From Chitinophagales bacterium (GTDB lineage Bacteria; Bacteroidota; Bacteroidia; Chitinophagales; UBA2359), in contig JAEUUX010000051.1 in assembly GCA_016787295.1 (NCBI GenBank), forward strand, positions 1 through 64,000: a stretch of DNA of 64,000 bases, read 5' to 3'. Positions 9,380 to 17,236 of the stretch are shown here, in pieces (the first letter of the stretch is position 1; every line of letters begins with the position of its first letter). Below the pieces are notes generated by a model. The model was not told the origin of the DNA and did not search any database. It saw only the letters and a list, made by a program, of their open reading frames with translations. Both the position numbers and the translations under genes were made by a program.

Positions 9380-10099
9380 ATGACTCCCAAAACTCAAAAA
9401 CCCTATTCTCATGCTTTCTGGTATGATTTGACGTATGAATGGAAAAATTATGCCCACGACAGTCAAATTTTGCAAGATATTATAGCCCAATATCAACAAA
9501 GTAAGGGCAATAGCATCTTGGAAGTAGCTTGTGGAACAGGAAATTATATATCTCACTTTTTGCCCAAATATCAAATGACAGGTGTAGACCTTAGCGAAGA
9601 TATGCTGGCAGTAGCTCGTCAAAAATTCCCAAATGTGGAGTTTTATCAAAATGATATGCGCAATTTTTCGTTGCCCCAAGAGTTTGACGTTGTGATGTGT
9701 TTGTTTAGTTCAATTGCCTATTTAGGCGAAGCTGATTTGTTGCCGACCATTGCCAATTTTGCAAAACACACCCGCCAAGGTGGTTTGGTCATTGTAGAAC
9801 CTTTTGTAGATCCCGACAAAGTGAACCCCAAACACCTGCATTTTTTGAAAGTGGAAAAACCCGATGTATTGATTTCCCGTCATTCTGTTGCACAAAGAGA
9901 AGACAATAAACTTATTCTTAATTTTCATTTTTTGGTAACAACAGAACAATCAACCTCATATTTCCAAGAAAAACACATCACTACTTTGTTTGAGCCACAA
10001 GTCATGCAACAGACTTTTGAGCAATGTGGCTTACAAACTTATCGATTTGAAAACGGATTAATGCCCGATAGAAGTTTGTTTGTGGGCGTTAAGTTGTAA
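9380..10099 (+). CDS. Class I SAM-dependent methyltransferase
   Basis: A 239-residue Rossmann-fold methyltransferase. Motif I is ILEVACGTGNYISHF, followed by the acidic ribose-binding loop GVDLSEDMLAVA, then NDMRNF and the post-motif DVVMCLFSSIAYL; these together are typical of UbiE/BioC-like class I enzymes (Methyltransf_25/11). The substrate cannot be told. I chose the ATG giving MTPKTQKPYSHAFWYDLTYEW; the upstream in-frame start would overlap the previous gene. It is the last gene of a probable three-gene operon and ends at a strong hairpin. Confidence 0.85.
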   Translation: MTPKTQKPYSHAFWYDLTYEWKNYAHDSQILQDIIAQYQQSKGNSILEVACGTGNYISHFLPKYQMTGVDLSEDMLAVARQKFPNVEFYQNDMRNFSLPQEFDVVMCLFSSIAYLGEADLLPTIANFAKHTRQGGLVIVEPFVDPDKVNPKHLHFLKVEKPDVLISRHSVAQREDNKLILNFHFLVTTEQSTSYFQEKHITTLFEPQVMQQTFEQCGLQTYRFENGLMPDRSLFVGVKL

Positions 10100-10120
10100 A
10101 TAGCTTACATTTGCCATAAA

Positions 10121-10158
10121 AAAATCCCCCAAAAACCTATGTGTTTTGGGGGATTTTT
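10121..10158. terminator. Bidirectional terminator between convergent genes
   Basis: AAAATCCCCCAAAAAC pairs with GTTTTGGGGGATTTT across a 6-nt loop. The A run on one side and T run on the other allow it to work in both directions; it lies between the methyltransferase gene and the large minus-strand gene. Confidence 0.85.
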
Positions 10159-10226
10159 CGTGTTATTCAGAAAGCATTAGCTCCCAAATTTTTACTATAT
10201 TTTTTGTTGGTCTGTATAATTTTGTA

Positions 10227-13200
10227 TCAAAAAACAGCCCTAATACCCATTCGCCCCACGTTGCTCATTTTGTTGCTGCCTGCTTTTCTACCATCATAGA
10301 TGATATTGAGCTGCATGTTGTTGGAGAGGCGCGTATCGTAGGAGATGTTCCACAAAAAATTGCTACCTGTTCGCAAACCTTCGAGCAAAGTATAAGCAGC
10401 GGCTGAGTTATTGTCACCCGAATAGCTGACTTGCGCCCAAGAAAATCGCACCGATACGCTTCTTTTAGCAGCACTACCAAAGCGGGTATCCACTGCAATT
10501 TGGTGTGTTTGTGCTATTTTTCGGTCGGTCAAAAGGGTGTCGTAGCTGTATTTAAAACTATAATTGAGCGCAAGTTTCCAATTTTTGGTGGGCATATAAC
10601 TCAAAACGGGCGTGGCTTGGTAGTAGCGAATGACAAAGTTTTGGGCGGTGTTGGGCATAAAAATAGAACTATTGCTGCCCATGAGGGCGGTGAGGTCTAA
10701 AGTGAATTTTCGGTCAAAACTAATTTTATGTGTCGTGCCGTATTCGTTCTTTTGGCGAGCGGTACTGCCGGTTACCAACAGATTTTTGTTGAGGTTGCGA
10801 AACCAATATAGCGAACTTTCATATTTGGCACCGTTGCGGTTGAAATACAAAGTGTGACGGGTGGTGGTGTTGGCACTCACCAAAAGTGAGTCGGCAATGG
10901 GAAGCAAGTTGGTAACGAGCGGCACAAAGTTCCAAAATGTAGCACCTTTTTGCTGAAATTCGCGGCGATTTTGCATGGTACTTTGCAAAGACCAATATGC
11001 CACTATTTTCTGCCAACCTTTGTTTTTTTGCCACAAGGCTTTGGGTTGTATCGCAAGACTATAGCTGATTTGCAACTGTCGGGTAGGCTCGTAGGTGTTG
11101 GTGGGTAGTGCCAACTGCACATAGTTGGCACGCAAAACATCGTTTATACCTGCGGGCAAAAACTCCTCTATTTCCTCAATGCCGTTTTGGTTAGCATCTT
11201 GCCAAACGTAGTTGCCGCGTCCGGGTTCTGTTTTTTGATAATAGATTTGGGTGATTTGTCGCTGTCCGTTGTTGAGTTGGTATTGCATAGTTTGGCGCAC
11301 AAGTCCTTTCCATCGCACAGCAGTTTGGTTGAGTTCTGCCAAAAAATTGTTAAGATTTCGCTGTGTTGTGGTAAGGGTGTCTGCCACTGCTACACGTCGG
11401 TAGGTGCCACGAAAATTGTATTGGTTGTTGGGATTTAGCGCCCAATTGATTTGTAGATTGGCTTCTTGGCTAAAAATGTTGGGCGAAAAACGTTGCTGTT
11501 GGGGGGTGTGGTCTTGTCTTTGTTCGTAGCGAAGTTGTATTTGTCGGCTTTTTGCAGAGTCGATAACCCAATTGTTAAACACTTCCCAGCGGTAGAAATA
11601 AAACGCTTGTCGGCTAAGGCTATCTGTTGCGAGCCAAATACGGTTTTGTTCCATTTCGGCTTTTGCTCCAATTTCGCAATTAGCTTTTTTCCGAATGCTA
11701 AAAGTTTTGGATACAGCAGCATTGGGGCGCAAAAACTCGCTGCTATTTTGCGCTACAAAATTATTGGCTTTTAACCAACTATTTTGACTCACAATTTGCC
11801 AGCCTTTGTGTTTGTATTGGTAGGAGAGTTGGTGTTGTATACCTTCGTATTGATGTTGTTCGCGTTGCAAAAGTCCTATTTTGTATCGCAATTGCCAGTT
11901 GTTTTGTGGGTTTTGTATTTGCACAAAAGCATTGCCCAAATGTTCGTTAGCAGGAGCAAAAGTATTGTTTTGGAGAGACCAATCGCGCACAAATTCCACA
12001 TTTCGGTAGATTTCTAAGGGCAGGAAATTTTTTTGTCGCCATTCATATTGTCCGCCTATTTGTAGTTGTATTTGTTTGTTGAGCGAGACCGTGTTTTCAT
12101 AACCTGCCCAAGTTGCCACGCCACCATTGTCGCTATTGCCGATGTCGGAGAAAGTATTCGGGTCTTGTTGGCTTAGGGCTGCTTGTACGAAAACTTTTTG
12201 GTTTTTGGTAGGTTGCCATTGCCCGCCCGCCGACCACAAGAGTTTGCTTTTGGGCGTAACCAAAGGCGTGACAGGTGCATAACTTCCCTGCAAATTGCCT
12301 TGTTCGTCGGGAGGCAACCATCGATAAATGCGTCCGTTGGTGCTGGTGTTGGACAGTTCATAAAAGCCACGCCCTTTGCCCACGAAACTAAAGGTAGCGA
12401 TGAATTTCGCCGAGTCGGGATTGTTGGATTGTTCTAAAAAAACAAAAGGTATACCGTATACTATAGTATCTGCCAAACGATAATAAATACGGCTGTCGAC
12501 GGCAAAAGTAACGGTGTCAATTGCCAACACAAGCGCTTGCGAAAGACTATCACCCACTTGTTTGAGTACATTAATTTGTTCGTCGGACAAAGAACCGTTG
12601 ACAAGTGGTTGATTTTTGGCATCTTTTTCGGCAAAAAAATCGGTAAAAAACGTCCATTTGGGCGATTCATAGCGTATATTGGCAGCAATAGTAGCGCGCA
12701 AATAGTTGCGGTCGGCATATTGAAACTCAATAACGATGCGTTTGTTGGCGGTCATTATTTGGCGTGGAGTAAAAACAATTTCTGCCGTATTATAGTCAAT
12801 CACATAATCGTTGTCGTAGCCGCGTGTGAGGAGTTGTCCGTCAATAAACGCCCTTTCGGAGCCTGCCAACACCATGATAAACGTTTCTCCATTGTTGCCG
12901 TTTAATTTATAGGGACCTTGGTTGCCCTCTATGCCATTGAACGTTTGTCGGCTGAAATTGCCTTTGGCGGCTGCTCCACTTGCCATTATTTTAATGTTTC
13001 GGTCTTTGCTGCCCAAATTTTGTTCATGTTGCACTTGTGCGCCTTGTAGTCGTCTGTTATAGCGCGAAAAATAGTTTTGTTGGGTGTTTTTTAGGTCATA
13101 ATCGCCGAGCAAAACGCTGGTTTTTTTGCGTTTTATTTGCACAAAAATGCGGTCAAAATCTTGCAATTGTTGCGTATTGCCTTCGGGCTGGAAAGGAATA

Positions 13201-13790
13201 TTATTGTCTGTTATCGCCCCCAAGACTTCTATATCTTCGGTGATTTTTCCCGACAATTGGAGATTAAAATTGGCATCGGCGCTTAGGTCTTGGTTGTTTC
13301 CGACCGATATGCTTCGCCCGAAAGAACCGCTATATTGCAACCCGCTTTGTTTGTCCCAAATTTGCTCATCCAATTCGCGCTCTTTTTTGATTTGGTATTG
13401 ATAGTAGGCAGAATAGTCGTTCTGGCGGTGCAAAATTTGTTGTGGGCTTTTGTGGGTTTTGCTTTCTTGCCAAAGAAAAGGAAAACAACGATAAGTCACC
13501 ATTATGGAATCGGTAGGCAAAGGTTTTTTGAGCCAAAACAAACGCGCACTTGCCCATTCCAAACGGTAATCGTTGGTATCGATACTGCTGGTCAGTTGCG
13601 CGTTTTTGTATTGGAGGTGGAATGTTTCGGGAACAATAGAAAGCGTGTCTATTTGCAAAGAATCGGTAGCCATTAAAAAAGTTTTTGTCCGCACATTTTG
13701 GGCGCACAATAGCGTGCCGACTATCCAAAATAGTCCGCCAATGAATAAAAAACGCCAAAATCTGTATTGGAACAAAAGAAATGATGTCAT
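10227..13790 (-). CDS. Large cell-envelope protein, probable outer-membrane beta-barrel
   Basis: About 1187 residues. The chosen ATG gives a signal peptide (hydrophobic run FLFIGGLFWIVGTLLCA, then QN); a TTG 51 bp upstream is open but less likely. The N-terminal third has IDTNDYRLEWASARLFW. A conserved segment follows, with GSERAFIDGQLLTRG and then DNDYVIDYNTAEIVFTPRQIM, reminiscent of SprA-type and related Bacteroidota surface proteins. The rest is rich in alternating aromatic and polar residues (for example RYEQRQDHTPQQQ) and ends in a phenylalanine (GIRAVF), as outer-membrane barrels do. There is no T9SS sorting domain. Function is unknown; export, assembly or adhesion roles are all open. 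It is transcribed alone. Confidence 0.7.
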   Translation of the reverse strand: MTSFLLFQYRFWRFLFIGGLFWIVGTLLCAQNVRTKTFLMATDSLQIDTLSIVPETFHLQYKNAQLTSSIDTNDYRLEWASARLFWLKKPLPTDSIMVTYRCFPFLWQESKTHKSPQQILHRQNDYSAYYQYQIKKERELDEQIWDKQSGLQYSGSFGRSISVGNNQDLSADANFNLQLSGKITEDIEVLGAITDNNIPFQPEGNTQQLQDFDRIFVQIKRKKTSVLLGDYDLKNTQQNYFSRYNRRLQGAQVQHEQNLGSKDRNIKIMASGAAAKGNFSRQTFNGIEGNQGPYKLNGNNGETFIMVLAGSERAFIDGQLLTRGYDNDYVIDYNTAEIVFTPRQIMTANKRIVIEFQYADRNYLRATIAANIRYESPKWTFFTDFFAEKDAKNQPLVNGSLSDEQINVLKQVGDSLSQALVLAIDTVTFAVDSRIYYRLADTIVYGIPFVFLEQSNNPDSAKFIATFSFVGKGRGFYELSNTSTNGRIYRWLPPDEQGNLQGSYAPVTPLVTPKSKLLWSAGGQWQPTKNQKVFVQAALSQQDPNTFSDIGNSDNGGVATWAGYENTVSLNKQIQLQIGGQYEWRQKNFLPLEIYRNVEFVRDWSLQNNTFAPANEHLGNAFVQIQNPQNNWQLRYKIGLLQREQHQYEGIQHQLSYQYKHKGWQIVSQNSWLKANNFVAQNSSEFLRPNAAVSKTFSIRKKANCEIGAKAEMEQNRIWLATDSLSRQAFYFYRWEVFNNWVIDSAKSRQIQLRYEQRQDHTPQQQRFSPNIFSQEANLQINWALNPNNQYNFRGTYRRVAVADTLTTTQRNLNNFLAELNQTAVRWKGLVRQTMQYQLNNGQRQITQIYYQKTEPGRGNYVWQDANQNGIEEIEEFLPAGINDVLRANYVQLALPTNTYEPTRQLQISYSLAIQPKALWQKNKGWQKIVAYWSLQSTMQNRREFQQKGATFWNFVPLVTNLLPIADSLLVSANTTTRHTLYFNRNGAKYESSLYWFRNLNKNLLVTGSTARQKNEYGTTHKISFDRKFTLDLTALMGSNSSIFMPNTAQNFVIRYYQATPVLSYMPTKNWKLALNYSFKYSYDTLLTDRKIAQTHQIAVDTRFGSAAKRSVSVRFSWAQVSYSGDNNSAAAYTLLEGLRTGSNFLWNISYDTRLSNNMQLNIIYDGRKAGSNKMSNVGRMGIRAVF

Positions 13791-13854
13791 TGTAAATAAT
13801 ATGACTGCCAAAATCCCCAAATCGTTGCTTTTTAAGAACAAATGAGTGATAATA

Positions 13855-13886
13855 TTTGTTGTTTTTGCAAAAAAACGCTAATTTTG
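13855..13886 (+). promoter_or_regulatory. Promoter for the Kazal lipoprotein gene
   Basis: TTTG at 13855-13858 and TAATTTTG at 13879-13886 are 20 bp apart. The -7 box is 60 bp before the start codon. Confidence 0.6.
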
Positions 13887-13946
13887 ATGCAAAATAGCTG
13901 TATTTTCGCTTGCCATTGTGTTGATTAACTTAAAAAATTATGCGTC

Positions 13947-14654
13947 ATGTCAAAAATTATTTTGAGAAAATTGTGGGTAGTAGTTTTGTTGGTGTTGGTG
14001 TATTCATGCAAACCGCCGGGCAATAACGAATGTCAGGGTAAGGCAAAAAAAGAGTGTGTTTGTGCCCAAATTTATGCGCCCGTTTGCGGTTGTGATGGCA
14101 AGACATATAGCAACGAATGCGAGGCACAATGTGCTGGCATCAAACAATCTGTGAAAGGTGCTTGTGGAGACACTTCGCAAAGCGACAAAACACCACCTGA
14201 CCAAGTGTTGCAAGAAGATACGACCGCAAAAGCCGTAGCCGATGATGGTTGTTTATTGCCAAATCCACCCGAAAATTGTCCTTGTACGCGCGAGTATGCG
14301 CCTGTGTGTGGTTGTGACCGAAAAACGTATCCCAATCCTTGTACTGCTAAATGCAAAGTAAAATCTTTTATTCCGGGTACTTGCGAAAGTCATCAGAAAG
14401 GTGAAAACACCCCATCAAACGAAAAAACAAACACACCACCACCACCCAAAAAACAAGTTGAACCAAACAAAGAAAAACCTGCTCCACAAAAACCGACACC
14501 TCCCAAATCAGACTGCAAAAAAACTCAAGACAGCAAAGACTGTGTTTGTGCGCAGATGTATGAACCTGTTTGCGGTTGTGACGGCAAGACGTATAGCAAT
14601 GCTTGTGTGGCTTCTTGTCATGTCAATAGTTTTAAACCGGGGGCTTGTAAATAA
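13947..14654 (+). CDS. Lipoprotein with three Kazal-type protease inhibitor domains
   Basis: The signal ends in a lipobox (LVLVYSC, Cys21), so the protein should be lipidated. Three Kazal-like domains follow at about residues 37-73, 111-146 and 199-234. Each has the CVCA or CPCT start, the core APVCGCDGKTYSN (or a close variant) and a terminal Cys. Domains 2 and 3 are joined by a ~50-residue Pro/Lys-rich linker. Kazal domains inhibit serine proteases by a substrate-like reactive loop; the loop residues differ between the three copies, so the targets may differ. A protective role against external or self proteases at the cell surface is an inference. The gene is alone with its own promoter. 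Confidence 0.88.
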   Translation: MSKIILRKLWVVVLLVLVYSCKPPGNNECQGKAKKECVCAQIYAPVCGCDGKTYSNECEAQCAGIKQSVKGACGDTSQSDKTPPDQVLQEDTTAKAVADDGCLLPNPPENCPCTREYAPVCGCDRKTYPNPCTAKCKVKSFIPGTCESHQKGENTPSNEKTNTPPPPKKQVEPNKEKPAPQKPTPPKSDCKKTQDSKDCVCAQMYEPVCGCDGKTYSNACVASCHVNSFKPGACK

Positions 14655-15029
14655 ATTAGGAGAAGTATAATAGGTTTTAGTGTTTGTATTGTGGTGGAGG
14701 CTTGTTGGGCAAAATAGGCAGCAAATATAGCGCAAAAAAACAAACAAAGCAAACCTTTAAAGGATTGTAAACATAAACACCCTATATTTGGTTGTATGTA
14801 ACCATTTTTTGAAGATTTGGTTCGATATATCAAACGCTTTATTTGGCATTATGCAGAATACTTAGGTACAAAAAAACACGCCAATTTGTTGTTAGAAGTA
14901 ATAAAATCAAAGCATTTGTCATTCCGATGTCTCAACCTGCACTATTTCGGGCAACGAAAATGGTGTAAGCGTGCGCGTTTTTTAGAACAGCGAGTGCGTA
15001 ACAGGAGGTGCTAAGAAAAAACGATTCAC
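14655..15029 (+). other. Long intergenic region, possible small ORF
   Basis: Between the Kazal gene and the next promoter I see no convincing gene. A 65-codon frame runs from a TTG at 14817 to 15014, preceded by TATATTTG at 14783-14790, which fits the -7 consensus. The predicted peptide is very basic with several Cys and aromatic residues and matches nothing I know. AGGAGGTG at 15003-15010 is a perfect Shine-Dalgarno core but has no start codon at useful distance. Confidence 0.3.
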
Positions 15030-15057
15030 TTGCAAAAGAAAAATGTAGTTATCTTTG
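15030..15057 (+). promoter_or_regulatory. Promoter for the lipoprotein gene at 15196
   Basis: TTG at 15030-15032 and TATCTTTG at 15050-15057 are spaced 17 bp apart. The leader to the start codon would be about 135 nt, unusually long for this window. Confidence 0.55.
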
Positions 15058-15195
15058 CACCTAAATTTGTTTAACTGTTTATCATAACAAGATGGTTACT
15101 TGAGAAACAAAACAGACAGAAACAAAATTATATCTGTTTATCCACTCCAAACAACACATGCACATTTTTTATCATTCAAAAACGTATTAACAAGC

Positions 15196-15786
15196 ATGAA
15201 CACACCAAAAAAAAATTACGCTATCGTATGGTTCATTGTACTTTTACTCTTGACATGGGGGCAAAGTAGTTGCAAAAAAGACGATGACGACACCGACACC
15301 CCAGTCGATACTTCTAATGTGGTACAAGACAACAGCAGTGTGAGTTTTAAGGTCAATGGCGGACCATCGAGCCTCAATAACAAACATGTTATTTTTTCCA
15401 ATTTTTTTGTAGACGAAACCTTTGCCGGTTATGACGATAGTATACAAGGTACACAAATCAGAGCGGTAGCTTTGTGGAACAACAGTCCTGTTTATTTAGA
15501 CATGCGCCTGCCCGACACCATTGCCAAGTTCTACCAATTTGTAGAACCCACCGACCTCAACAATCCTTCTTATCCCACCATCAACAACTATTTTGAACTT
15601 CGCTTGCCGGGCATTGCGCCTTTGGTATTACCCAAATTTGTCAATATCAAAGTCACACAATACGATGCCATTGGCGGACGAATCAAAGGAACTATTGGTG
15701 GTACTTTTTATGACTATAGCATGAATGGCGAAGAAATGCTTATTACCTTGTCTGAAGGCATGTTTGACATTAAACGTAGTCAATAA
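15196..15786 (+). CDS. Lipoprotein of unknown function
   Basis: 196 residues. The chosen ATG gives MNTPKKNYAIVWF, a hydrophobic core and the lipobox GQSSC followed by KKDDDDTDT; the acidic run after the lipidated Cys resembles surface-export signals of Bacteroidota lipoproteins. An upstream in-frame start adds 32 residues before the signal peptide and is unlikely. The mature part is beta-rich (VSFKVNGGPSSLNN, YFELRLPG, GRIKGTIGGTFYDYS), a pattern common in small Bacteroidota lipoproteins of the DUF6252 type; that resemblance is an impression only. The gene ends at a strong hairpin. Confidence 0.7.
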   Translation: MNTPKKNYAIVWFIVLLLLTWGQSSCKKDDDDTDTPVDTSNVVQDNSSVSFKVNGGPSSLNNKHVIFSNFFVDETFAGYDDSIQGTQIRAVALWNNSPVYLDMRLPDTIAKFYQFVEPTDLNNPSYPTINNYFELRLPGIAPLVLPKFVNIKVTQYDAIGGRIKGTIGGTFYDYSMNGEEMLITLSEGMFDIKRSQ

Positions 15787-15814
15787 AAACATCACAGAAT
15801 GGTATTATCAAAAA

Positions 15815-15851
15815 AAAACGGTAGTACGCGTTTATTGCGCACTACCGTTTT
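15815..15851 (+). terminator. Hairpin terminator after the lipoprotein gene
   Basis: AAAACGGTAGT (15815-15825) pairs with ACTACCGTTTT (15841-15851), with an inner CGC/GCG extension. A-rich before, T-rich after. Confidence 0.85.
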
Positions 15852-15873
15852 ACTTATTATTTTACATTGAATT

Positions 15874-16740
15874 ATGAAAAAAATAGCCTTACTTACTTGC
15901 GAAGTTGTTCCCGAACTAGTTGACTTCAAAAATGCTTATGACGACCGTCCTTTGATAGACCTTTTGCGATATGATGGTGTTGTGGCAGAACCCGCCATTT
16001 GGAGCGATGCCAACATATATTGGGAGCAATATGATGCTGTAATTATTCGCTCGCCTTGGGACTATATGTATCGTTTTGCTGATTTTTCGGCATGGCTACA
16101 GCAACTATCTATTCCTATTTTCAATTCCCCAGATGTAGTTCGCTACAATATCCACAAATTTTATTTGCGCGATTTTGAACAGCAGGGCATTCCAATTGTT
16201 CCGACTGTTTTTATTGATAAAAATACTGTTTGTTCATTGGCACAAATAGCCGAAGAAAAAGAATGGAGCGAACTTATTGTCAAACCTGCTATATCAGGCG
16301 GAGCCTATCATACTTATCGCATAGCAGCACACGAAGTTGGCAATTATCAGCCGTTGATTGACAGATTATTGCTCGAACATGATTTGCTGGTACAAAGTTT
16401 TTTGCCCGAAATCATGGAAAAAGGCGAATACTCTCTTATTTTTTTTAACCAACAGTATAGTCATACAGTTCAAAAAATAGCCCAAAAAGGCGATTTTCGC
16501 GTACAACCCAAATTTGGTGGATCAATAAAAAACGCTGAACCGTCAGAAACTTTATTATCCGTAGCCCAAAACATCATTGACCAACAAGGTGATTTGTTGT
16601 ATGCACGTGTTGATATTGTCGAAACCGAGCAAACACCTTTGTTAATGGAATTGGAACTAATAGAACCTCATTTATTTACGTTTGAAAAGCGTGAACAAAA
16701 CCTTTTTGCACAAGCCATAATTGACAAGGTGTATGGGTAG
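15874..16740 (+). CDS. ATP-grasp family ligase (DcsG/RimK-like)
   Basis: 288 residues with the layout of small ATP-grasp enzymes. It has an N-terminal substrate domain (AIWSDANIYWEQYDAVIIRSPWDYM), then KPAISGGAYHTYRI for ATP binding, LVQSFLPEIMEKGEYSLIFF, and the metal-binding end ARVDIVETEQTPLLMELELIEPHLF, where the Glu residues are the expected Mg ligands. The RSPWDY motif is shared with the O-ureido-serine cyclo-ligase (DcsG) group, but no cycloserine genes are nearby, so the substrate is unknown. The start follows the upstream terminator by only 22 bp, so it probably uses leakage or a promoter I cannot see. Confidence 0.75.
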   Translation: MKKIALLTCEVVPELVDFKNAYDDRPLIDLLRYDGVVAEPAIWSDANIYWEQYDAVIIRSPWDYMYRFADFSAWLQQLSIPIFNSPDVVRYNIHKFYLRDFEQQGIPIVPTVFIDKNTVCSLAQIAEEKEWSELIVKPAISGGAYHTYRIAAHEVGNYQPLIDRLLLEHDLLVQSFLPEIMEKGEYSLIFFNQQYSHTVQKIAQKGDFRVQPKFGGSIKNAEPSETLLSVAQNIIDQQGDLLYARVDIVETEQTPLLMELELIEPHLFTFEKREQNLFAQAIIDKVYG

Positions 16741-16808
16741 TGATATTTTTTGCGATGATATAAGGTTGTTGTGGTTTGTTTTTAATTGGGCAATAAGACA
16801 AAAAAAGA

Positions 16809-16837
16809 AACGAGACTACCGTATGGATAATCTCGTT
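16809..16837 (+). terminator. Hairpin terminator after the ATP-grasp gene
   Basis: AACGAGA (16809-16815) pairs with TCTCGTT (16831-16837), followed by a pyrimidine-rich tract ending in CTCTTTTT. Confidence 0.65.
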
Positions 16838-16883
16838 GTCCTCTTTTTACTAATTACAAAACCTATTTTCTTTAATTAATCCC

Positions 16884-16937
16884 TTGGCAACGACCTCTCG
16901 TCGTGGCAACTATATGATTATACGGTGGTGTTGCCAA
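16884..16937. other. Intergenic inverted repeats with competing pairings
   Basis: TTGGCAAC (16884-16891) and TGGCAAC (16904-16910) can both pair with GTTGCCAA (16930-16937), while CGAC/GTCG (16891-16894, 16900-16903) forms a small hairpin between the first two. It lies in a ~500-bp gap with no gene, upstream of the promoter of the next gene, so it is not that gene's leader. It could be a small RNA, a factor-binding site or chance. Confidence 0.3.
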
Positions 16938-17085
16938 AAAGTTGCAGTTAGCACAATTTTTTTTTGTTTTTTGACATTTTTTCATTTTAGGGTTTTGTAG
17001 TGAACGCCTTGCCAAATCAAACAAACCCCCTTTTTAATTACTTTTGGTCATGTAAATGAGTTTTAAGCACAAATTTAAAAAATAA

Positions 17086-17118
17086 TTTTGTTCGAATTGT
17101 AAAAAATAACTACCTTTG
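17086..17118 (+). promoter_or_regulatory. Promoter for the large T9SS cargo gene
   Basis: TTTTG at 17086-17090 and TACCTTTG at 17111-17118 are 20 bp apart, a near-perfect Bacteroidota promoter. The leader is about 115 nt. Confidence 0.7.
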
Positions 17119-17236
17119 CCGCCATGTTGAACCCCCACCTAATTCTTAAACCCCTTTGACATTCCTACTGTATATACATCTTTCAAATATTTTAACTAGT
17201 AATGGTTAATTCAAAACAAACTTTACTAACTAAATA

